From Erigeron canadensis (taxonomy: Eukaryota > Streptophyta > Magnoliopsida > Asterales > Asteraceae): a stretch of DNA of 64,000 nt. The stretch spans positions 48,532,213 through 48,596,212 of the forward strand of contig NC_057761.1 of assembly GCF_010389155.1 (NCBI RefSeq). The letters are read 5' to 3'. The notes beneath the pieces are model-generated. The model saw only the letters and a list, made by a program, of their open reading frames with translations. It was not told the DNA's origin and searched no databases. This document shows positions 49,982 through 59,664 of the stretch, piece after piece. Within the stretch, counting starts at the first letter, position 1; each line of letters begins with the position of its first letter. The position numbers and the translations under genes were made by a program.

Positions 49982-50983
49982 TCAGCTGCAAATTGGACAA
50001 TGAACTAGTCCATTCTCATTACAATCACCACACCTTACAACTGCCCTTTTCTGCCCTTCTCGGCCGCCCTCTTGCTTCCAATCCACCACCATTTTACAAC
50101 TTCCATTACACCGAAAACATGGCAAGAACCTAACCCCACCACAACCTTCACACACATACCCGCCTTTCGATTTTGGCAAACCTTCAAGTAATTTACCCAA
50201 ACTTCCTTCCTCCATTTTCTTAAGCACCTCCTCAGCTCCACCAAGGTATCTACCCTTGACAAACACTCGTGGTGGCACCAATTCGACTCGATCTTTCCCT
50301 TTTAAAAGTTCTCTCAATTCTTCCTTGAAACCTTGATCCATTGATATATCTCTTTCACAAACAAACACCCCGTATCCTTCCAATACCGCCCTCACGGCAT
50401 TACAAGCCTCAAACGTCTTGCGTACCCCTCTTAACGTTGTCGTATACAATACTACCTTGTTTTCCCCTTTTGGTGGGCAAAGATTTTCAAATTCATCAAG
50501 TGAAAATGTCTTGGGTGATATGGGTTTTAAAAAAATTGGATTCTTTTCATCAAGATTTGACTTTTCTGGATAGATTAGATTCTTATGATCAAGATTTGAA
50601 TTTTCTTGAAAAATTGGATTTTTATGATCAAGATTTGATTTTTCTTGAGTTTTCAGATTCTTATGATCAAGATGTGAATTTTGTTGAAATATCAGATTCT
50701 TATTTGGGTAAAGGCGGAAGCTTTCTGGTGTGGGATCAAGACCCGCCATGAGTTCCCACGAATTAATGACTTCAGGTGGTGGTTCTGATATGGGCTCGGA
50801 TTCCGATTTAGGAAAGATTGAGATGACGGAAGAAGAGACATTGGTTTTGGAGGACAATGGGTCGAGGGTCAAGAGACCGTAAGTGGTGGAAGTGAGAGAG
50901 ACGATATGGTGGCCCAAGGCCGAGCTACCGATTTTGGTAAAATCTTCATCATGGTTTAGCAGATGTGATGATGCACAACCCAT
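49982..50983 (-). CDS. Glutaredoxin-like protein with zinc-binding C-terminus (At5g39865 type)
   Basis: Single exon, 333 residues. An ATG ten codons upstream (51013) is in frame, but the family start MGCASS at 50983 is preferred: Gly2 and Cys3 make a myristoylation and palmitoylation site, predicting membrane attachment. Residues about 185-270 form the glutaredoxin fold (VVLYTTTLRGVRKTFEACNA, then PPRVFVKGRYLGGAEEV). As usual in this subfamily the classical CPYC/CxxC redox centre is replaced by TLRG, so disulfide reduction is doubtful. The C-terminus has four CxxC-type pairs (CEGC, CFRC, CGDC, CPIC), a likely zinc knuckle. The middle holds a 13-residue repeat (LDHKNLI-Y/F-..EKSN) about four times. 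The biochemical function of these proteins is not settled. Confidence 0.9.
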   Translation of the reverse strand: MGCASSHLLNHDEDFTKIGSSALGHHIVSLTSTTYGLLTLDPLSSKTNVSSSVISIFPKSESEPISEPPPEVINSWELMAGLDPTPESFRLYPNKNLIFQQNSHLDHKNLKTQEKSNLDHKNPIFQENSNLDHKNLIYPEKSNLDEKNPIFLKPISPKTFSLDEFENLCPPKGENKVVLYTTTLRGVRKTFEACNAVRAVLEGYGVFVCERDISMDQGFKEELRELLKGKDRVELVPPRVFVKGRYLGGAEEVLKKMEEGSLGKLLEGLPKSKGGYVCEGCGGVRFLPCFRCNGSCKMVVDWKQEGGREGQKRAVVRCGDCNENGLVHCPICS

Positions 50984-51179
50984 TTGGGAAATGCTAGTTA
51001 TGGTTTGGTGCAAGACAAAAATGAAGGCTTAAAAAGATGGAATAAAAGTGTTTGATGGTACAAAGGGAGTAATTTCAATTTTCAAGTTCAAATATGGGCG
51101 CCCAAATGTAAGTTTGAATTAAATGATTAAAGTGGACCCATGCTTTCGGTTTTGAGTTGAATTTCTTTATACAAAACTT

Positions 51180-51290
51180 GACAAAAGCCTTAAAGATGAT
51201 CTAGCTGGCATCCAAGACCAGATTATTAACGAATTGCACCAATCATGCCAAGACCAGATTATTAACGAATTGCACCAATATATACGGAGT
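51180..51290 (+). repeat. Tandem 35-bp duplication upstream of the glutaredoxin-like gene
   Basis: AAGACCAGATTATTAACGAA with its surroundings occurs twice in a row (about 51213 and 51248). A third, slightly altered copy lies at about 51629, beyond the inserted MITE. Confidence 0.8.
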
Positions 51291-51322
51291 ATCTGAAGTT
51301 TACCCGTACAAGTGGAAATTAA

Positions 51323-51602
51323 GGGTATGTTTGGCACAAAAGCTTGAAGCTGAAACTGTAGTTAAGGGCTTGGGGCTGGAGTTTGACGTTGGGGCTAGGG
51401 GCTGGGGCTTTTTTTTCAACTCTCTTCCTACGAGCTTTTATTTTAAAGACCTTTTGGGGCTTTTAGGATTTTTTCGGGGCTGAGGCTTTTGATTTTTTAT
51501 GTATTACCAAACAGGGCTATAATTTTCAAATGAGTTTATTTTTAAAAGCTAGAGGCTTTTAAGCCCTTAAAAGCCCCTAAAAACCCCTTGCCAAACAGTC
51601 CC
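51323..51602. mobile_element. Tourist-like (PIF/Harbinger) MITE
   Basis: 280 bp between TAA (51320-51322) and TAA (51603-51605). The left end GGGTATGTTTGGCACAAA mirrors GGGACTGTTTGGCAAGGG from the right. The inside is rich in GGGGCT/AGCCCC motifs. Confidence 0.75.
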
Positions 51603-51669
51603 TAAATTTATTTTTCAAAGAAGAAAATCCAAGACCAAATTATTAACGAATATGCTAAATTCTTTTCAA

Positions 51670-52137
51670 TTTATACTATATTATAAAGCAAATAAAGTTT
51701 TAACTTTTAACTTTCAATTTTAACAATGTACACATGATAATACCTAATGTATCATACATCAAAGTCTGACAAAATTCAACTTTCATTTTCATCTCTCTTA
51801 TCAAATCTCGATTACTCATTTTTTTTTTCTCTCTTACATAATTCATTTTAATTCTCTAATTCATTCAAAATCTTTTATCTCAAAAACCATACATCGATAA
51901 ATCATAAAAATTATATGGGTGTTCTTAAAATTTCATGCTATTTCATTAGAGATGTCATTCGATATACTTTCGACGAATTTTTAAATCTGATGACGGAATC
52001 CATACGGCTAAAGCATTTGGCTATCAAACTCTATGACATATCGCCTGCTATGACTTATCACACTCTATGACCTATCACCCCCACCATCTCACCGTCGCTA
52101 TCTCCATGGCCGCCGCAACGCGCGGGTACTGTTCTCG
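51670..52137 (+). mobile_element. Helitron, family A, plus orientation (CTCG end)
   Basis: 468 bp. The start TTTATACTATATTATAAAGC differs by one base from the family TCTATACTAT. The 3' side has GCCGCAACGCGCGGGTACT and then TTCTCG followed by T. The body is the inverse of the copies at 37602 and 46066. Confidence 0.7.
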
Positions 52138-52370
52138 TTTAATATTTATAAGGTTAGAAGAAACAATAAATGTTTAACAACACATTGATGAATATGCATC
52201 CAAATATTCTATCTTTTCAACACAACAAAGTATGTTCTATCTAAACCAACAAATACATAAACAGAAAAAAGTAACTCGAGCAGCATTGGCCTTCACATGT
52301 ACATGACTTGATTAAAATGATTTTGATAGTGTGAATTGTGAAACATCAAACATGCATTTGCATCGTATAA

Positions 52371-54070
52371 TTAAGATGATCTGATGACGCACACTCGAAT
52401 ATGAATCCTATTGGCAAGTCTCATAGAGTCAATGCTACGCCTTACGTGTTCATCAGATTTCATATCGACCCAATATTCTTCCTCGTCTAAGTACATAAGT
52501 TCATAGCGTCCTCCGCTCAAATCAAAACCCTTGTCGATTTCCTTCTTCAAGGCTGCTAGTTGTAGTGTTGATGATGAGACAGCAGGGAGATGGAATGTGA
52601 TCAGGTCTTCGAAGTACTTTGCTAACTGTTAATGCTGCTGGAGCTTGACTTTTCAGTTGACTCACTTTGACTATCCCTTGACTTTCTCTTCAAAATCCGG
52701 TTTTCTCCATGCACTTCTGTAATTAATGCCAATATATTGTCCTCGTATTAGACCATTCGTAACCGTTCACCTTTTCACTAACATTTTTGCATGCCACTTC
52801 ACCTTCATCTTCACATCCTATTCACCTTCTATTTTCCTTTTAACCATTCACCTATAAACTTAATACCCCACTATACCCCATAATATTATGGAAAATGATA
52901 ATGACAGCCCTAAGGGTTGTCATTAACAGCTTATTACATGCATAAAAAGTAGTACTTTATATATCAATAACTGCCTCCCTGAATTTTCGCAAGACAAAGT
53001 ACAAATTTTAATGCATCAAATTAACTAATACTGACAGCCCTAAGGGTTGTCATTAACAAAACTCTAATATTATATTATATCAAATAAAAATAACACAACT
53101 AACAAAAGACAAAAATAGGACCACTTTATAGTCGGTGAAATGTTTCACCGATCTCACTTCACCTATGTCTTTCACTGATATACATTAACACTTCACTGGC
53201 CATTTTCTTTGTTTCACTAATTTGTTTAACCAACCCTTTATGAATGGTCTTATAGTAAATTTGACAACATTGAGAAAGAAAAGTTAACTTGAATAGTCTT
53301 TGATTATCAAAGTAATGTAGAAAAAGAGACATTTGTTAATGGTTACCGTTATTAAGGTTTGTTGCATAGTCGTTTAATTTTCGTTTGATGCCGTTTAGAG
53401 CAGATAAGTGGATTGAGGTGCATTCTTCCTTGTCGGCCTCCGGTCCCTTTATTTCTACCAATGTTGTTTTTGATAACTGCTTGTTTCCATGGAAAAATTG
53501 AAAACATTTGCTTATTATGCTTCCAGTAGAGTTGTCAACATCATCAACAACACATAATTTATCACCAAAAGAAAAGGTGAAACTCGGCAAACACTGCTCT
53601 AGTGTCATCAGCAGTGATTCCAACAAGATAAGAGAGGGGCCATAAAAATTCAAACGCGTAATCAACAAGATCTCCCGTGTGGGTGCTCCTCAAGCATATA
53701 TTAAGGCAGCTGAATCCATTTAATTTTTTATAGGCAGGCGGGAATAACCCCCCGAGATCAATGATGATGATCAGTTTTCGGTACAAGAGTAGTACGTGGT
53801 TTGTGAATTTGAAGGGAAAGTCCTTCCTGTCCAATTTTCAAAGATGGAACCGTGTCATCATGATAATCCATAATGGAAGAGAAAAAAAGATCATCATCAT
53901 CCGAATAACAACCACTAGTCATCAATTTAAGTGCAAACGTTGGATGAGTAGTAGTGTCCACATGCTTCTGGTTCTAACTTGAGCAAAACTTAGATGATGC
54001 GATTCGCAAACCATCTCCAATGCAGCTTCAATTTCATTAAATTGCATGATTAAGGCCGCCGCCACCGCAT
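52371..54070 (-). pseudogene. NLP-like pseudogene (paralogue of the gene at 54578-58173)
   Basis: Minus-strand pieces align in order with the neighbouring NLP-like protein. About 54045-53960 gives EALEMVCES-like sequence. About 53945-53790 gives TFALKLMTSGCYSDDDDLFF and SLKIGQEGLSLQIH. About 53715-53640 gives FSCLNICLRSTHTGDL. About 53640-53340 gives LEQCLPSFTFSFGDKLCVVD. About 52620-52371 is a PB1 domain ending VCVIRSS and a stop. Frames change between pieces (near 53640 and 52625), a segment is missing after the first block, and a MITE-like repeat sits at 52902-53058. There is no N-terminal part, so it is a truncated, dead copy. Confidence 0.8.
52902..53058. repeat. Short element with palindromic ends
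   Basis: Each end is GACAGCCCTAAGGGTTGTC (52902 and 53032), itself a near-perfect palindrome, followed by ATTAACA. The inside is AT-rich. A related copy with TGACAACTCTAAAGGCTGTC lies near 35640. It interrupts the NLP pseudogene. Confidence 0.6.
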
Positions 54071-54577
54071 ATACTACTCTGTTTCATGACCGTGTGCAAA
54101 CTCCCTTGGGTTTTTGGATGTCTTTGTCAACCCAATCTCATATATAGATATAGAAAGTGGGGGGGATTAATTTCCAAATCCTAGTTGGTTTCCAAATGAA
54201 ACTCTAACCGACCTACTACTTTCCATGTATGATCACAATTACTTGCCTACGTACAAAGCAAGACGACCCCCATATATACAGTAGTTGTCCATCTTTGGAC
54301 CTCCCAAACAGTAAGACCGGCCAGATTTTTCTTACCAAACAAACAGATACTCGTACTAAATTCGGGTGAGACTTCCCGACTAAAACCTTGTATCAAATCT
54401 CGTCAAAATTTCATCAGGTTCTTCAACCTTGTATCAATCATCAAATTCTGACCACTTTCCCCTTTTTATGTTTCTGGGTGGGTGGTGATTTACTTACAAG
54501 CCGATTAGTATATAAATGTTGTGTGTGAAATTTCTTCTTGTTATTACTCCAGTATTCATTACAAATTCTATTGCATA
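54071..54577 (+). promoter_or_regulatory. Promoter region of the NLP-like gene
   Basis: AGTATATAAATG at about 54507 is a good TATA box about 70 bases before the ATG. The region also separates the head-to-head NLP pseudogene. No other gene seen. Confidence 0.5.
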
Positions 54578-56015
54578 ATGGATAGCGCTACACAGAAACG
54601 AAGCCACCATCAATTTGATTTAAATTTAACTCCAAGTGTACAATGCCATCAAATCAATTCATATTCCGGTGAGAATTGCTTCAATTGACACTCTTTTACT
54701 CATATATATATATATATATATATGGGGATGGTAATATAAAGCTGTCGGGTATCTAAGCTTAGGTGTGGAACACTCACATATTATTTTTTTAATCCATAAA
54801 AATCATAGGGGCCCATGCATTTATTCATTAAACAATAAATAGTAAAATATAAGTATGTGAGGAGTTCCACACCTAAGCTTAGGTGTCAGACAACCTTATA
54901 TTCCCTTTCCTCTATATATATATATATGGGTAACAAATATGTTGTTAGCACAACATACTTCTACCATTTTCAGGAGTGAGGGAGATTTATATTCACACAT
55001 GTGAAAAACAGGGGGGAGTTTTGTGAGGAGAAAATTTAGAAGCAGCATGCTTCTAGATGCATTCTTGTTTTTCCTATATATATATATATAGGGGTTGGGT
55101 ATTGTAAAACAAGTATTAAAGTAAAACAAATAAGACAATATCTTGATCCTTAGATCATGGTTAAATTGATGCACGAAGATTCACGAAGCAGTTGATGCAC
55201 GATAATATTCATGATGCACGGTGATCGTTAGTGAGGAAAAACCTATTGTTTTATTTGTTTTACTTTAATACTTGTTTTATTTTACTTAAAACCTATATAT
55301 ATATATATATATATGGGTGGTAATATAAGGCTGTTAAGTACCCAAGAACACTAACATATTAGTTTTTTAATCTATAAAATTCATGGGGGTCAAGCATTTA
55401 TTCATTAAACAAAAAAATTTTAAAAATTAGTATGTGGGGGGTTCCACACCTATGCTTAGGTGTCGGACAACCTCATATTCACCTTTCCCTATATATATAT
55501 GTGTGTGTTTTAGGTAAAATAAAACAACTATTAAAGTAATTAAAACAAATAAAACAATAAGTTTTTCAATAGTGATAATCACCGTGCATCAAGAAAATCA
55601 TTATCAGTTGCTTCGTGAATCTTTGTGCATCAAATTAACCATGATCTAAGAGTCGAGATCTTATCTTATTTGTTTTACTTTAATTCTTGTTTTATATATA
55701 TAGAAAAAAGTTCATGTGAGAATCGTTCACATATGAACATATATAACATGATATGTTCATATATGAACGAATATATTTAAATTAATGGTTTTTTACATGA
55801 ACATTTTCCTATATATATTATATATATATGGGGATGGTAATATAAGGCTGTTAGGTACCTAAGCTTGGGTGTGGAACACTCATATATGGTTTTTTTAATC
55901 CATAAAATTCATAGGGGCCTAAGTATTTATTCATTAATAAAAAAATATTAAAATTTTTATATGTGAGGATTCCACACCTAAGCTTAGGTGTCAGACAATT
56001 TTATATTCACTTTTT

Positions 56016-56051
<36 letters not shown>

Positions 56052-58173
56052 GACGAATTCTTACATATTGGTTGGGTGTACAGATGATAATGATGTAATG
56101 GTGGCAGTTAGTGAGAAGATACAATCTGCATTTTCTAAAATGGATTTAGGTTGGTTATTCAGTTATGGGCACCCATACAACAACAGGGGAGACGAATGCT
56201 CACAACTTGCAATCAACCTTTTATGTGTAACCATTGTGATGATGATATATATGTCCCAAAATATAAAAAGTATAGGTCACTTTGTGAGTCGTATCGATAT
56301 AATCTTGAAGATGATCAACAAGTTATGAATGACGACGTTGTCCAGATAAAGATGATAAATGGTCCACCTGCCACCGCATTCCTTAACCATTTGCCAGAGT
56401 TAGTTGGGGATATGACTAGTCTTAAAGGGTCGTCTCCATTGATGGATGCTGCTTTAGATTGTGAATTGAAATGTTATTTTATGCTCCCTCTTTTTGATCC
56501 CTCTACCTCTCCGTATTGTGTTGGTGTTATTGAGTGTTCTGTGGAGGATTTTGAATTGTTTACAATTTTCAAAGAGATGACACATGCACTGAAGGTATAT
56601 ATATACACACATGTATATATATGTTTCTGCTACTTAGTACAACCTTATTACTATTTTCATATCTAAATGAATACTGACATTTGATCTACTAACTTTGCCT
56701 CTTTACTCATGTCTTATTTGCAGAGTGTTGGTCTGAGTATGTTTCGTGTACAACAATGTTTGCCAGACAAGGTAAGTAAACCATAATTCTCTGTCTTTAC
56801 ATACAATGGTTGATATTATATATAGCTAGAGCAAACAGCCATTCAAATCTTGAATGAAATACTTCTGTTTTTGTATGTAAGCAGAGTATACCCCGTGTCA
56901 AACACGCACACGTGAAATTAAAGAAGCATTAGAGATTGTTTGTGAATCGCCTGACTTGGCTGCTGCTCAAGTTTGGATCCCTTATAAGAATCCAAGTTCT
57001 TTGGAGGGGATTCAAACCAATAAACAAATGTTTGCGGTCAAATATACTGGCTATTGTAGTGCTGATTTGGATGATGATCATCTTTTGTCTGCCGTTAAGG
57101 ATTATTATGACACCTGCGATACACTTCCTTTGAAAATCAAGCATGGAGTTGTTGGGAGGATACTTGAAACTTATAAGCCACACTTTTGTATCGATATTTA
57201 TGAACCTTGTGCTAATAAAGAAATGCGGAATAAGAAGCTATTGGGGTTACTCCCTGCCACTAATAATAAAGAAATTGGGAATAAGAAACTATCAGAGTTA
57301 CTCCCTGCCACTGTTGAATGCAGTTGTCTTGGGATATGCTTAAGGAGCATTGACACAGGAGATCTTGATTATGCCTTTGAATTCTTATGGCCCCGAAAAC
57401 GAAACTATATAATCTTACTTGAGGCACTGTTTTCAACACTAAAGAGGTGTTTGCCAAGTTTTAAGTTTGCTTCTGGCTCAAAACTTGGTGACAGGTTACG
57501 TGTTGTAGATGTTGAGAATTCTACAGGAAGTGGAATGGGGTTCTTTAATATTCTGGAAGGTAAGAGATTGTCACCAATACCTAAAGCATTGGAAGAAGCA
57601 AGGAGACAGGTGGCAGAGGATTGCATGGAGGTGAGAGGCAAGACAAATCCAATCCTATTGCCGCAAGAGAAGGACTTGAAACAACTACATGCTAGAAGAT
57701 TTATGCAGAAAAGGAAGTTAAGTGACATGTACGATAGTCATAGTGAATCGATTGCAGATAACAATATGGAGGTGAGAGGCAAGATAAATTCAATCCCATT
57801 ATTGTTGCAAGAGGAGGACTTGAAACAACAACATGCTGGAAGATTTATGCAGAAGAGGAAGTTAGGGACATGTACGACATTCATAGTGAATAACAGAGCA
57901 GATGAAGATTTCTTACTACCCTTTCAAGTAGAGTATGCGGATGAGGTGTTGGAGTTCCACCTCCCAACTTCATTAGCAATGGTTCTCGCTCTTAAGAATC
58001 AGATTAACGAGAGGTGGGAATTGAAACCTGGGACTTACAAGCTCAAGTATTTGGATGAAGATGGAGATTGGATCTTAATGAATTGTGATGAACACCTAAG
58101 ACATGGCATTAGATGCTACAAAAATATAGACGGTACTCCTATTCGGCTGCTTGTGCCACCATTGGCACCATAG
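54578..58173 (+). CDS. NIN-like (NLP) protein lacking an RWP-RK domain
   Basis: Exons 54578-54668, 56084-56594, 56724-56771 and 56887-58173 give about 645 residues if one lost base in exon 2 is allowed for. The N-terminal region matches the NLP signal-sensing part (IQLWAPIQQQGRRMLTTCNQ, then FMLPLFDPSTSPYCVGVIEC). A second block matches the NLP GAF-like repeat (AAAQVWIPYKNP, LPLKIKHGVVGRI, CLGICLRSIDTGDLDYAFEF). The last ~80 residues form a PB1 domain (VEYADEVLEFHLP, YKLKYLDEDGDWILM). No RWP-RK DNA-binding motif lies between them. NLPs are nitrate-responsive nuclear factors that pair through PB1; without RWP-RK this protein could only work through partners. Reading frame shifts by one base near 56140-56155, so it may be a pseudogene or contain a sequence error. 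Confidence 0.75.
54724..54911 (+). mobile_element. TA-associated MITE (family M1)
   Basis: Begins GGGGATGGTAATATAAAGCT and carries CTAAGCTTAGGTGTGGAACA near the left and the inverse TTCCACACCTAAGCTTAGGT near the right. (TA)n lies on both sides. It is in intron 1 of the NLP-like gene. Confidence 0.8.
54928..55074 (+). mobile_element. TA-associated element (family M4)
   Basis: Begins GGGTAACAAATATGTTGTTA and ends ATTCTTGTTTTTCC, with (TA)n on both sides. No other copy was noticed in the window. There are no clear inverted ends, so membership of the group rests on its position. Confidence 0.55.
55091..55293 (+). mobile_element. TA-associated MITE (family M2)
   Basis: Near-identical in layout to 26508-26710: GGGGTTGGGTATTGTAAAAC at the left and the inverse of GGTTTTAAGTAAAATAAAAC at the right, with (TA)n on both sides. 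Confidence 0.85.
55315..55490 (+). mobile_element. TA-associated MITE (family M1)
   Basis: GGGTGGTAATATAAGGCTGT at the left and GGTGTCGGACAACCTCATAT at the right. The left arm has lost part of the AAGCTTAGGTGTGG block. (TA)n lies on both sides. Confidence 0.75.
55508..55693 (-). mobile_element. TA-associated MITE (family M2), inverted
   Basis: Inverted copy of the element at 55091, beginning TTTTAGGTAAAATAAAACAA and ending in TTGTTTTATATATA. (TA)n flanks it, with TG repeats on the left. Confidence 0.8.
55702..55810. mobile_element. TA-associated MITE (family M3)
   Basis: About 110 bp, starting GAAAAAAGTTCATGTGAGAA and ending ACATGAACATTTTCC, so the ends are inverted. The middle has the palindromes TTCACATATGAA and GTTCATATATGAAC. 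(TA)n lies on both sides. Confidence 0.75.
55830..56018 (+). mobile_element. TA-associated MITE (family M1)
   Basis: GGGGATGGTAATATAAGGCT at the left, GGTACCTAAGCTTGGGTGTG inside, and CACACCTAAGCTTAGGTGTC near the right. (TA)n lies on the left; CT repeats and then (TA)n lie on the right, 65 bases before exon 2. Confidence 0.8.
57214..57315 (+). repeat. 51-bp in-frame tandem duplication in the NLP-like gene
   Basis: Units 57214-57264 and 57265-57315 encode NKEMRNKKLLGLLPATN and NKEIGNKKLSELLPATV. The unit is 17 codons, so the frame is kept. Confidence 0.9.
57625..57890 (+). repeat. 141-bp in-frame tandem duplication in the NLP-like gene
   Basis: ATGGAGGTGAGAGGCAAGA starts both units (57625 and 57766). 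Each encodes MEVRGK..., then LKQ-H-RFMQKRKL. The offset is 47 codons. It occupies the linker just before PB1, where RWP-RK normally lies. Confidence 0.85.
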
Positions 58174-58527
58174 ATAGACAAATATATGTGATACAGATTA
58201 ACTATCTCATATCTTTTTCTTCATGAAGAATGTGTATGTATTACTGCTACTAATGATAAAGTGAAAATTGGTGACAAAGTGAAACACATCAACTACTGCA
58301 TCAGAACCATTTGAAAATGGGTCTCTGTGAGTATCAGATTGGTTTTAATGGAAATGTGTTGTTAAAAATATAACCGGGGATGTTGTGCAGCTTGGATCTC
58401 AAATAGAGAGGAGTGCTGGTGTGGGTCAGATCAATTAGCGTTGAAGAATTAGATACAGTAGTTTAAAAACAAAAATTATAAAGCGTTTACTAAACCAAAA
58501 GCTAGACAGATTTAAAACTATCTCTTA
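58174..58527. other. 3' flank of the NLP-like gene
   Basis: Probable 3' UTR and short intergenic DNA. AATAAA-like signals are poor. No gene. Confidence 0.4.
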
Positions 58528-59153
58528 GGGCAGTGCTTATAGGGTCTTCTTCGCGCGTCCCAATGCTCCCAAGACGCAGACTCCTTATTGAACGTGAGCT
58601 TCTTTCTTCTGCGTCTTGCCAAAACTTCTTCACGGAGAATACTCTTGGACGCTCCTTGTGGGCCAACTTCTTCACGTGTGATCCAATTAAAAAAAAATTT
58701 GAATTTAAACGGCTATGTTGGTCGTCTTCTTCATTTGTAGCACACTCCACTGTCAAAAAAAAAAGCATACCTCTTCCTTCTTCACATTTTACAACCGAAA
58801 ATCTAACACCTAAAATCCTCAACCAAACCATGCCTAAGAAAAACACCCAAAATCAAAACAAAAACAAGAACATTGGCGATGACATGCTTCAAAATCTTCT
58901 TGACTTTCCTACACCCAAAATTAAGTATGGTGTGGTTTAATAATAAAATGTGTTTTTTCAATTAACTAAGTGTGTTTTAATGTTAAATATATATAAAGTT
59001 ATAAAAAATGTTAAAAGAATTGATAATGTGGTGAAGAAGTTCTGAAGAAGCTGTCCTTATAGGCAGTGAGTGTCCTGAAGAGAGTCCTGAGAAATGTGAT
59101 GCTAACGTGGCAGGCAAAAAGTACTGAGGACGGCCTGCCTATAAGCACAGGCC
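58528..59153. mobile_element. PIF/Harbinger-type non-autonomous element
   Basis: 626 bp between TTA (58525-58527) and TTA (59154-59156). The left end GGGCAGTGCTTATAGGG mirrors GGCCTGTGCTTATAGGC from the right. The GC-rich left part (58540-58690) contains inverted GAAGAA/TTCTTC motifs. A short plus-strand frame starting MPKKNTQNQNKNKN (58830-58940) may be the remains of an element-encoded ORF, but it is too short to identify. Confidence 0.8.
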
Positions 59154-59664
59154 TTATAAGTTTGATTTCAGTCGAGAACCACTTCGGTCCCAAACCGTAC
59201 CAAGAAACATGTAAATAGAAGACTTTTTTCTTTCAAAAAGCATATACATATATATTCACATATTTGATTTGGTCAGACTATAACTCACAAGTGATGCATT
59301 ACTCGTACTATATATATATATATATATATATAGGTATTAAGACTAGTAATATAATGTGTAATTTGTTTATGGTTTCCCACACTTACTGTTAAGTCAGAGA
59401 CCGGCCCTTCGATAAAATATCTTATACACGCTGGACAATATGATAGGTTACTATCTAGCCATTTTAAAAAAGTGTTAGTACTGTCGCATGACAAAAGTTG
59501 TCTGGGTATCAGCATGACCTACACGACTATGTACATGGACGTACATGTAACTTGAAACGACATGTTCATATGTATGTGAATCAAAAAACATTCTTGTCAA
59601 ACGAACTAATTAAATGCTAATAGGAAGAAGCTAGGAAAAAGAAAAAAAAAAGCCGAACAAAATA
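59154..59664. other. 3' flank of the GRF gene
   Basis: A (TA)n tract at 59310-59332 and plain AT-rich DNA. No gene seen. Confidence 0.4.

Noticed and set aside
50341..50751. 136-residue plus-strand ORF with Asp/Tyr-rich repeats
   Set aside because: It is the antisense shadow of the glutaredoxin-like gene's 39-bp repeats.
53336..53961. Separate minus-strand genes for the 110-, 90- and 67-residue ORFs
   Set aside because: Their order and similarity to the neighbouring NLP-like protein show they are frame-shifted pieces of one pseudogene.
58502..58940. Opposed ORFs of 114 and 135 residues as genes
   Set aside because: Both lie inside the PIF/Harbinger element and translate its inverted GAAGAA/TTCTTC arms.
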